From Spirochaetaceae bacterium (lineage in GTDB: Bacteria > Spirochaetota > Spirochaetia > DSM-2461), in NCBI GenBank assembly GCA_003246505.1, contig QKAI01000128.1, positions 1-7,513 of the forward strand: a stretch of DNA of 7,513 nt, in the 5' to 3' direction. The notes beneath the pieces are model-generated. The model was not told where the DNA came from and searched no databases. It worked only from the letters and a program-made list of their open reading frames with translations. Positions 1-4,594 of this stretch are shown in pieces. Every line of letters starts with the position of its first letter. The stretch's first letter is position 1. A program made the position numbers and the translations under genes.

Positions 1-153
1 GCACTCGTCAAGGGAGAGTTCCCCTAAAAAGTGCTTGAGAAAAAGAAAAAGCTGATCCTCAATATTCCGGAGGAAATTATTCGTGGTCAGAACCAGGGGG
101 CTTTCCTTGTCAATTGCTTCTTTCACCCTCTTCCTGATTTCACGCTGGGTCAT
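1..153 (-). CDS. 5' fragment of an unrecognised protein (51 codons visible)
   Basis: Reading the minus strand from the ATG at 153 gives an open frame of 51 codons that runs off the left edge, beginning MTQREIRKRVKEAIDKE. The visible part is charged and helical-looking: a basic N-terminus, then a hydrophobic, Phe/Leu-rich stretch (LFLFLKHFLGEL) at about residues 36-46, too short and interrupted to call a membrane segment. An AGAGAGGAAA purine tract ends 7 nt before the ATG and can serve as ribosome binding site, which supports this start. It is transcribed away from the thioesterase gene. I do not recognise the family, and the fragment is too short to assign a function. It could also be a small complete protein whose end lies just outside the window. 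Confidence 0.6.
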   Translation of the reverse strand, partial: MTQREIRKRVKEAIDKESPLVLTTNNFLRNIEDQLFLFLKHFLGELSLDEC

Positions 154-240
154 TATGTTTCCTCTCTCCCCCTATTCTAAATGAGGGGGGGTGGGAAATA
201 ACAGGGCCCTTTTTTAATTTTTTTCTTTTTTTTACATGAA

Positions 241-269
241 TTGAATAAAAGAAACTTCCATCCTATAAT
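241..269 (+). promoter_or_regulatory. Sigma70-type promoter of the acyl-ACP thioesterase gene
   Basis: A -35 box TTGAAT (241-246) is separated by exactly 17 bp from a perfect -10 box TATAAT (264-269). The 30 bp upstream are almost pure T tracts (about 209-233), like an UP element. Transcription would start near 276, giving a leader of about 28 nt that contains the GAGGA ribosome binding site at 293-297. The -35 box begins with the TTG that opens the longest possible reading frame, which argues that this TTG is promoter and not a start codon. Confidence 0.75.
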
Positions 270-303
270 ATTTTCATCCCCCCGTAATAGCCGAGGAACA
301 TCC

Positions 304-1050
304 ATGATTACCATAAGACCCTTCGAAATGGCCGTCCATATCAACTCCTATCAGACCGACTCCCGGGCCCGGCTGAGCCTGACCTGCCTCTTCCAGCTCT
401 TTCAGGAGGTGGCCTATCGTCATGCGGAGGCCATGGGATGGGGATGGCACGCCCTCATGGAGAAAAACCAGTTCTGGGCTCTCACCCGGGTCGCCCTGGA
501 GGCGGAGAGAATGCCCCTCTGGAACGAAGACCTCATCATCCGGACGGCTCCCGGAAAGGGGGAGGGGATCATCGCGCCCCGGGATCTGCTTCTTATAGAC
601 GGGGAGGGAAAGGTGTGCGTGAAGTGCACCACCTACTGGATCATCATGGATATTACCAACCGCAAGCCCATCCTGCCGGAAAATTTCTTCGAAGGCTTCG
701 TCCTGGATGAGTCCTGCGCCCTCTGCGGGCTGCCCTTTAAGAAGATAAGGGGGGAGTTTGACGGGGAGCCTGTCCATGGCCGTTCGGTGTTCTATTCCGC
801 CCTGGATATGAATCACCACGTGAATAACAGCGTCTATATCAACTATCTCCTGGACGCTCTGAGCCGTGAGGAACTGCAGGATAACCGGATATCCTCCTTC
901 CAGATTGTCTTCCAGCAGGAAGCCGTTCTGGGGGACAGGCTGAATATCTACCGGGGAAAGGACTCCTCCGGGGCGATCCTCCTCAAGGCGGCGGCGGGGG
1001 ACACCGACGTTGTTACCGCCCGGCTCCTCCTGGAGCCCTACCGGGAGTAG
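304..1050 (+). CDS. Acyl-ACP thioesterase (FatA/FatB-type double hotdog)
   Basis: A 248-aa cytosolic enzyme predicted to hydrolyse acyl-ACP to free fatty acid and ACP. It has two hotdog domains: N-terminal at about residues 2-125, with the central-helix region (CLFQLFQEVAYRHAEAMGWGWHAL) at 28-51, and C-terminal at about 155-245. The FatA/FatB active-site pattern D-x-N-x-H is present as D168, N170 and H172 within DMNHHVNN. A Glu that fits the second catalytic position is E206 (QQEAVLGD). The Cys of plant enzymes is replaced by Ala, as I recall for bacterial members. The length fits bacterial acyl-ACP thioesterases, which lack the plastid transit peptide. I chose ATG 304 because GAGGA lies 6 nt upstream and because a longer TTG frame from 241 would start inside the promoter. 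It ends convergently, overlapping the next gene by 13 bp. Acyl-chain specificity cannot be read from the sequence. Confidence 0.9.
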   Translation: MITIRPFEMAVHINSYQTDSRARLSLTCLFQLFQEVAYRHAEAMGWGWHALMEKNQFWALTRVALEAERMPLWNEDLIIRTAPGKGEGIIAPRDLLLIDGEGKVCVKCTTYWIIMDITNRKPILPENFFEGFVLDESCALCGLPFKKIRGEFDGEPVHGRSVFYSALDMNHHVNNSVYINYLLDALSREELQDNRISSFQIVFQQEAVLGDRLNIYRGKDSSGAILLKAAAGDTDVVTARLLLEPYRE

Positions 1051-1343
1051 GCCTGGGTGTAGTCAATCCGCCCTTCCCCATAGGCCCGGTTGATCAGATC
1101 CCAGTCGTTTCTCCTTTCAAAGAAGAGGGCGCAGTAGTTCCGCTGGATCCTGGTCCCTTCGAAAAGGTAGCGTGAGAGACTCTCCACCCCCTCCGGATTC
1201 GTCATCCGGCCCAGGTAAAAATCCACCGCCCGGGTCACGGGAAGATCGCCCCCGTCCAGAATCTCCATGATCCAGTCCGCGTCCTCCGCCCCGCCCCGCA
1301 GGGCGGCGTCCCTGATGTTGTTGAAAAGAGGCACGTAGTTCAC
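1038..1343 (-). CDS. Conserved hypothetical protein, 101 aa, coupled to marR
   Basis: A 101-aa soluble, mostly helical-looking protein with no signal peptide or membrane segment. The C-terminal part (about 57-101: LSRYLFEGTRIQRNYCALFF, then RRNDWDLINRAYGEGRIDYTQAYSR) resembles small uncharacterised bacterial proteins I recall having the same pattern (YLFEGxxIQRNYxxLyF...GxIDxxQAYxR). No function is known to me. The start is GTG at 1343, overlapping the marR stop in a 4-nt GTGA, so translation is probably coupled and both are in one transcript. Its Shine-Dalgarno is poor: only GGGGAAG lies in reach, within a short inverted repeat (1345-1358). Its stop lies inside the thioesterase gene on the other strand. 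Co-transcription suggests a job linked to the regulator, but that is inference. Confidence 0.75.
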   Translation of the reverse strand: MNYVPLFNNIRDAALRGGAEDADWIMEILDGGDLPVTRAVDFYLGRMTNPEGVESLSRYLFEGTRIQRNYCALFFERRNDWDLINRAYGEGRIDYTQAYSR

Positions 1344-1768
1344 AGGGGAATCTTCCCCAGAAGCCGGATCAGCTCCCGTTTCTCCGAGTCGGTAAAGGGG
1401 GCGCTCAGGGCGAGGAGCCTTTCGTTGTACTCTGGAACGATCCGGTTCAGAAGCGCTTCCCCCCTTCCGGTAAGGGCCAACTGCTTCCTCCGGCGGTCAA
1501 GATAATTCCGATTGACCGAAATGAGCCCGTCCTCCTCCAGCTTGTCGATCATGCGGGTAATGCCGGGACGGCTCTTCCCGGTGATCGCCGCGATCTCGTG
1601 GGGGCTGACAAAGCCTTCCTCCGTTTCCGTAATCGCCAGAAGCAGGGAGAGCCGGGCCTGGGACATGCCCAAGGGACGGAGATAGGACTCCAGATCATTC
1701 AGCAGTCCCATACCGCTCTGCAGGACCTGAAAAAGGGCGGCAAAGGTCAGGTCATCGATTTTTTCCAC
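1340..1768 (-). CDS. MarR-family transcriptional regulator
   Basis: A 142-aa winged-helix regulator, predicted to act as a homodimeric DNA-binding repressor in the cytoplasm. The N-terminal helix (about 5-35) and C-terminal helix (about 103-140) form the usual dimer interface. The winged HTH spans about 57-100: VSPHEIAAITGKSRPGITRMIDKLEEDGLI, with the recognition helix at about 66-80, and the wing carries the family hallmark DRR at 91-93. Length is normal for MarR. A longer frame opens at ATG 1795, but AAAGGAG at 1777-1783 sits 8 nt from GTG 1768, and ATG 1795 lies in the centre of a palindrome, so I chose GTG. Next downstream is a 101-aa protein joined by a GTGA overlap. Divergent is the HTH/DUF4180/hydrolase operon, a plausible target along with itself. 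The ligand is unknown; phenolic or other aromatic compounds are common for the family. Confidence 0.9.
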   Translation of the reverse strand: MEKIDDLTFAALFQVLQSGMGLLNDLESYLRPLGMSQARLSLLLAITETEEGFVSPHEIAAITGKSRPGITRMIDKLEEDGLISVNRNYLDRRRKQLALTGRGEALLNRIVPEYNERLLALSAPFTDSEKRELIRLLGKIPL

Positions 1769-1776
1769 GGGGATAT

Positions 1777-1783
1777 CTCCTTT
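1777..1783 (-). promoter_or_regulatory. Strong ribosome binding site that fixes the marR start
   Basis: On the minus strand the sequence AAAGGAG is followed by 8 nt and then GTG (1768-1766). The upstream ATG at 1795 has no comparable site before it; its upstream sequence is AATTATAATTAAC. This decides for the shorter, 142-aa protein. Confidence 0.8.
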
Positions 1784-1784
1784 A

Positions 1785-1804
1785 ATAGTTAACATGTTAA
1801 TTAT
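1785..1804. promoter_or_regulatory. Candidate MarR operator palindrome
   Basis: The 12-bp core TTAACATGTTAA (1789-1800) is a perfect palindrome. It extends to 20 bp, ATAGTTAACATGTTAATTAT, with one mismatched pair (1788/1801). AT-rich palindromes of this length next to marR genes are typical MarR operators, so autoregulation is likely. The site overlaps both -10 candidates of the marR promoter, where bound protein would block RNA polymerase. It is about 50 bp from the possible -10 of the divergent operon, so it might also affect that gene. Confidence 0.75.
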
Positions 1805-1823
1805 AATTCCTGTTTTTTGTCAA
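1794..1823 (-). promoter_or_regulatory. Probable marR promoter
   Basis: On the minus strand a perfect -35 TTGACA (1823-1818) is followed after 18 bp by TAACAT (1799-1794), a 4/6 match to the -10 consensus. A perfect TATAAT at 1805-1800 is nearby but only 12 bp from the -35, so which hexamer is used is unclear. Both lie inside the candidate MarR operator. Confidence 0.55.
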
Positions 1824-1842
1824 TAACTCCCCAACCCCCTTG

Positions 1843-1869
1843 ATTAATGTTTCTTATAATGCCATTAAT
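1843..1869 (+). promoter_or_regulatory. Inverted repeat around a -10-like box upstream of the HTH operon
   Basis: ATTAATG (1843-1849) and its reverse complement CATTAAT (1863-1869) form an interrupted inverted repeat with a 13-bp spacer and half-site starts 20 bp apart, about two helix turns. A perfect TATAAT (1855-1860) lies in the spacer, but no convincing -35 sits 16-18 bp before it. A second possibility is TTGATT (1840-1845) with an 18-bp spacer to ATTAAT (1864-1869). This may be the promoter and operator of the HTH operon; the AT-rich context makes chance matches possible. Confidence 0.35.
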
Positions 1870-1885
1870 AGATCATAAAAGAAAC

Positions 1886-1905
1886 AATAGGGAATAATAG
1901 GGAAT
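1886..1905 (+). repeat. Tandem 10-bp direct repeat before the HTH gene
   Basis: The decamer AATAGGGAAT occurs twice, back to back and without mismatch (1886-1895 and 1896-1905), ending 6 nt before the ATG at 1912. The second GGGA (1900-1903) is the only Shine-Dalgarno-like sequence for this gene, so the repeat overlaps the ribosome binding region. One helical turn per unit also fits a protein-binding site. Confidence 0.7.
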
Positions 1906-1911
1906 ATAAGT

Positions 1912-2352
1912 ATGAAAAAGGAACTATTTACGGTGGAGGAAACGGCGGAGATTCTGAATCTTCATGAAAAGACGGTACAGCGTTTCCTGAGGGAGGGGCG
2001 TCTGAGGGGGCGCAAAATCGGCCGTGCCTGGATGATTTCCGCGGAGGATCTGAAGGATTACGCCCACGGGGAACTCCGGGGGGAGGATCAGCCCCCTCCG
2101 GTCCGGCGGGAAAAGCGGGACATGACCGTATCGGCGGTGGTGGAGTTCTACGAACGGGAGCCGGGGGAAGCCTCGCGCTACTCCAACAGCCTTATCGCCA
2201 TGCTTAACGTGAAGGACCCCTCCTGGGGGCAGTCTCGCTTCGATTTCCTCTACCACGACGGGGAGGGCAAGGCCCGGTTCATTCTATACGGAACCCCCCG
2301 GTTCATAGGGGAAATTATGAAATTCATGGAAATCATACAGGAGCAGGAGTAA
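1912..2352 (+). CDS. Excisionase-type HTH DNA-binding protein with conserved C-terminal domain
   Basis: A 146-aa protein. Residues 5-52 form an excisionase/MerR-like winged HTH (HTH_17 type): FTVEETAEILNLHEKTVQRFLREG, then the wing LRGRKIGRAWMISAEDLKDY. A charged, Pro-containing linker (about 53-70) leads to a C-terminal alpha/beta domain (about 71-142), with S91-N92-S93-L94-I95 and KDPSWGQSRFDFLYHDGEGKARFILYG as its most recognisable parts. I recall this second domain in uncharacterised HTH proteins of Firmicutes and cannot assign it a ligand. It is not a phage excisionase: there is no integrase or att site here, and the extra domain suggests a regulator. Its stop overlaps the DUF4180 start by 1 nt (TAATG), so it leads a tight operon. 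The ribosome binding site is weak (GGGA, 8 nt before ATG), unlike its neighbours. Confidence 0.8.
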   Translation: MKKELFTVEETAEILNLHEKTVQRFLREGRLRGRKIGRAWMISAEDLKDYAHGELRGEDQPPPVRREKRDMTVSAVVEFYEREPGEASRYSNSLIAMLNVKDPSWGQSRFDFLYHDGEGKARFILYGTPRFIGEIMKFMEIIQEQE

Positions 2353-2699
2353 TGGAATACAGTATCAGACAGAGCGGGGGACGGGATATCGCGATCCTCC
2401 ATCGGATCGGGGAGCCCCTGGAAACGGCGGGGGATTTTCTGGACCTCATGGGCAGTCTGCCCGCCCGGGGGGCGGTACTCACCGAGGACATGGTGGGGGA
2501 GGGGTTCTTCGACCTCTCCACACGCAAAGCGGGGGAGGTCTTTCAAAAGGCGGCGAATTACAACTTCCGCCTGGCCTTCGTGGGGGACTTCGCCCGCTAC
2601 GGAAGCAAAAGCCTTAACGATTTCATCCGGGAGAGCAACCGGACCGGACATATCCTCTTCGGGGAGACCCTGGAGACGGTGCTGGCCCTCTGGGCCTAG
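2352..2699 (+). CDS. DUF4180 family protein
   Basis: A 115-aa soluble protein of unknown function. The conserved core is at 52-98: FFDLSTRKAGEVFQKAANY, then FRLAFVGDF (72-80) and SKSLNDFIRESNRTG (85-99), which matches my memory of DUF4180, including the aspartate-containing FFDL and VGDF segments. The alternating strand and helix pattern would fit a small STAS-like alpha/beta fold, but that is speculation. AGGAG at 2339-2343 lies 8 nt before the ATG, and the 1-nt overlap with the upstream HTH gene implies coupled translation. The pairing suggests the HTH protein and DUF4180 act together, perhaps as DNA-binding part and partner. The downstream hydrolase gene follows after 9 nt. Confidence 0.8.
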   Translation: MEYSIRQSGGRDIAILHRIGEPLETAGDFLDLMGSLPARGAVLTEDMVGEGFFDLSTRKAGEVFQKAANYNFRLAFVGDFARYGSKSLNDFIRESNRTGHILFGETLETVLALWA

Positions 2700-2708
2700 G
2701 AGGAGAAG

Positions 2709-3557
2709 ATGGTATACAAGACAGAAGAGGGCCGGAGCATCATAGCCGGCAAAATAGATGAGATAGGGAGGACCCTTCCCTTTTCCGGGGAGTCCCGTTT
2801 CCTGGAGTCGGAGCGCTTCGGCCGCACCCACTGCTTCGTCACCGGGGAGGAGTCCCTTCCCCCCCTGGTCCTGCTCCACGGCACGTCGGCGAACTATCTC
2901 TCCTGGGTCGGCTATATGGCCGAGTGGCGGGATTCCTACCGGATCTACGCCCTTGACCTGCCCGGCCAGCCCGGTCTGAGCAGCCCGGAACGTCCCCCCC
3001 TGGCGGATATGTCCGACTGGCTGGAGGAGTCGGTCAGGGCTCTGGGACTCGGCCGCTTCTACCTCTGCGGCATGTCCCTGGGGGGATGGGCGGCCCTGCG
3101 CTTCGCCCTGGATCACGGGGAGACCGTCGCCGCCCTGGCCCTGATAGCCCCCAGCGGCCTGGCCGCTCCCCGGATCTCATTTTTCCTGCGCATCCTCCCC
3201 CTTCTCTTTATGGGAGAGTCCGGAGCCCGGCGCATCAACCGCATCGTCTACGGGCCCCTCGCTCCCGGGGCTGAGGATGAGGCGTTCGGCCTTCTGGTGG
3301 GAACCCACTTCGTCCCCCTGACGGAGAACATCCCCCTCTTCTCTCCCCGGGAGCTGGAGAGCATCCCCTTTCCCCTCTACTATGCGGGGGGAGAGAAGGA
3401 CGCCCTCCTGAACACGAAGGCTTCCGCGGCCTTTCTGAAGGCCCATGCCAAGGGAGCGGCGGTTAACGTTCTGCCCGGAGCGGGCCATGTGATCCTGGAC
3501 CGGGCCGAGGGGATTGGGAAATTTTTCGCCGGGACGGCCCCTAGCCCAGGGGAATGA
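2709..3557 (+). CDS. Alpha/beta-fold hydrolase (esterase-like)
   Basis: A 282-aa hydrolase. The HG oxyanion-hole motif is LLHGTS (H57, G58), the nucleophile elbow is GMSLGG (S123), and the remaining triad fits D231 (AGGEKDALLN) and H260 (GAGHVI). Between them lies a hydrophobic cap (about 150-215, including ISFFLRILPLLFMGE), suggesting a lipid-like or hydrophobic substrate. There is no signal peptide, so it is probably cytosolic. It resembles the esterase, C-C hydrolase and haloperoxidase-like branch of the superfamily; the exact reaction cannot be told. A strong AGGAGG (2698-2703), overlapping the DUF4180 stop, lies 5 nt before the ATG, so it belongs to the same operon. Its last 17 bp overlap the convergent azlD gene, and no terminator is visible. 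Confidence 0.85.
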   Translation: MVYKTEEGRSIIAGKIDEIGRTLPFSGESRFLESERFGRTHCFVTGEESLPPLVLLHGTSANYLSWVGYMAEWRDSYRIYALDLPGQPGLSSPERPPLADMSDWLEESVRALGLGRFYLCGMSLGGWAALRFALDHGETVAALALIAPSGLAAPRISFFLRILPLLFMGESGARRINRIVYGPLAPGAEDEAFGLLVGTHFVPLTENIPLFSPRELESIPFPLYYAGGEKDALLNTKASAAFLKAHAKGAAVNVLPGAGHVILDRAEGIGKFFAGTAPSPGE

Positions 3558-3840
3558 AGTAGAGCAGGGCCAGGGTCATGAGGACCGTGACGATCATGTT
3601 GTTGTAGAACCAGGAAATCCCCGCCGCGATGAGGAGCCCCAGGGGGGAGATCCACCAGGGGCCGTCAATGGCGGTGAGGCCGCCGGGGATGATTAGGGCC
3701 CCCAGGGCGGCGTAGGGAAGCCAGGCCAGCCATTTCTTGAGGGCCGGGGGGATCTTCTCCTCGTCCAGGGCCAGGAAAGGGAAGAGGCGGGGCAGATAGG
3801 TGACGGCCATCATGGCCAGCACGATCAGGTAGATGTTCAC
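3541..3840 (-). CDS. azlD: AzlD-type small subunit of branched-chain amino acid exporter
   Basis: A 99-aa integral membrane protein. About four hydrophobic segments are visible: about 2-19 (IYLIVLAMMAVTYLPRLF), 40-55, 65-79 and 81-97. The N-terminal TYLPR motif is typical of the AzlD family (AzlD/YgaH), which pairs with AzlC/YgaZ to export branched-chain amino acids or their analogues across the inner membrane. I chose GTG 3840 because it overlaps the azlC stop as GTGA and gives the usual family length; the frame stays open upstream to 4122, but that part is only a shadow of azlC. Translation is probably coupled to azlC. The 3' end overlaps the convergent hydrolase gene by 17 bp. Confidence 0.88.
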   Translation of the reverse strand: MNIYLIVLAMMAVTYLPRLFPFLALDEEKIPPALKKWLAWLPYAALGALIIPGGLTAIDGPWWISPLGLLIAAGISWFYNNMIVTVLMTLALLYFIPLG

Positions 3841-4517
3841 GGGGCGCCCCTTTCCCGGCGCTGTTCCAGGAAGTAGCCCGCCGTGCATCCCAGGATGATG
3901 GCGGCGATCATGTTCCACCCCGAACTCATCCACCCCAGGAAGGAGAGGAACCAGTTGATGCCCCCGGAAAGGAGTATCACCGGCAGGAGGGAGAACCTCC
4001 TTTTCACCTCCGGGGTCAGGATGGCCACGAAGAGAAGATAGAGGAGCAGGCCCATGATGTTCTGGAGCTTGGGAGGCAGGAGATTCCCCGCCAGGTATCC
4101 CGCGGCCGTGCCACCCACCCATCCGGCGTAGGAGGTGGTGTTCAGGGCGATCATGTAGGGCTCGGTGATGCGGCTCGCCCCGAAGGAGGCCACGGCGAAG
4201 GTTTCGTCGGTGACCCCGAAGGCGGCCACGGGGAGAAGAAAGCTCTTTTTTTCCAGGCGGACCGCCAGGGAGGCGCTCATGAGCAGGTGCCGGAAATTGA
4301 CCAGGAAGGTGGTGATAACGATCTCCGCGAAACCCGCCCCGGAAGCCAGGAGCGAAAGGAGGATGAACTGGGAGGCTCCGGCGAAGACGATGAGGGAGAC
4401 GGAGAGGGTCTCCATGAAGAGTAAACCCGTATTTTTTCCCAGGAGCCCGAAGGCCACGGCGGTGGTGAAGTATCCCACCAGTACGGGGAACCCGTCCTTA
4501 ATCCCTTTGCTGACCAT
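3837..4517 (-). CDS. azlC: AzlC-type large subunit of branched-chain amino acid exporter
   Basis: A 226-aa integral membrane protein of the AzlC/YgaZ family with several hydrophobic segments. Hallmarks are the N-terminal GIKDGFPVLVGYF (5-17), FAGASQF (45-51), NFRHLLMSASL (74-84) and TDETFA (103-108). The family exports branched-chain amino acids with the AzlD partner, which follows directly. The ATG at 4517 gives the expected family N-terminus, but I see no Shine-Dalgarno before it, and the -10 box of its promoter lies only 7 nt upstream, so the mRNA may be leaderless. The gene is divergent from an XRE-cupin regulator with an overlapping -35 box. This is unlike B. subtilis, where an AsnC-type regulator (AzlB) controls azlCD, so the XRE-cupin protein is a candidate regulator here. 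Confidence 0.92.
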   Translation of the reverse strand: MVSKGIKDGFPVLVGYFTTAVAFGLLGKNTGLLFMETLSVSLIVFAGASQFILLSLLASGAGFAEIVITTFLVNFRHLLMSASLAVRLEKKSFLLPVAAFGVTDETFAVASFGASRITEPYMIALNTTSYAGWVGGTAAGYLAGNLLPPKLQNIMGLLLYLLFVAILTPEVKRRFSLLPVILLSGGINWFLSFLGWMSSGWNMIAAIILGCTAGYFLEQRRERGAP

Positions 4518-4524
4518 AGGGCCC

Positions 4525-4554
4525 AGTATAGAGGGAAAAAATCAAGCTTGACAA
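4525..4554 (-). promoter_or_regulatory. azlC promoter, very close to the start codon
   Basis: On the minus strand TTGTCA (4554-4549) and TATACT (4530-4525) are separated by 18 bp, each a 5/6 match to consensus. Only 7 nt separate the -10 box from the azlC ATG, so transcription should start at or within a base or two of the A of ATG. Confidence 0.6.
4548..4553 (+). promoter_or_regulatory. Consensus -35 box of the XRE-cupin operon, shared with azlC
   Basis: TTGACA on the plus strand overlaps the minus-strand -35 box TTGTCA of azlC by five positions (together TTGACAA, 4548-4554). No good -10 follows at 16-18 bp (CACTCT at 17 bp is poor), so the plus promoter is either weak, activator-dependent, or not here. 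Confidence 0.35.
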
Positions 4555-4581
4555 GTGGGAGCTTATGGGCCACTCTTTATC

Positions 4582-4588
4582 GGAGGAG
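4582..4588 (+). promoter_or_regulatory. Ribosome binding site that fixes the XRE-cupin start
   Basis: GGAGGAG, a near-perfect anti-SD match, is followed by 6 nt and then ATG 4595. A longer in-frame ATG at 4565 would place this site inside the coding sequence and has no purine tract at the right distance, so the start is taken as 4595. Confidence 0.85.
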
Positions 4589-4594
4589 ACAACA

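Noticed and set aside
203..214. AGGGCCCTTTTTT as an intrinsic terminator
   Set aside because: The palindrome has no room for a loop and no plus-strand gene ends upstream of it; the T tract fits better as part of the promoter region.
241..303. N-terminal extension of the thioesterase from TTG 241
   Set aside because: This stretch contains a consensus promoter; the extra 21 residues do not look like the family, and ATG 304 has a well-placed GAGGA.
1912..2070. Phage excisionase or integrated element remnant
   Set aside because: The HTH is of excisionase type, but there is no integrase, att-like repeat, tRNA or phage gene near it, and the protein has a second conserved domain and an operon partner.
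2250..3116. A 288-codon minus-strand frame opposite DUF4180 and the hydrolase
   Set aside because: It spans three real genes on the other strand, has no promoter or ribosome binding site, and its translation has no family resemblance.
3841..4122. N-terminal extension of AzlD up to 4122
   Set aside because: The extra residues are Gly, Pro and His-rich and lie within azlC in another frame; GTG 3840 gives the family length and a GTGA coupling.
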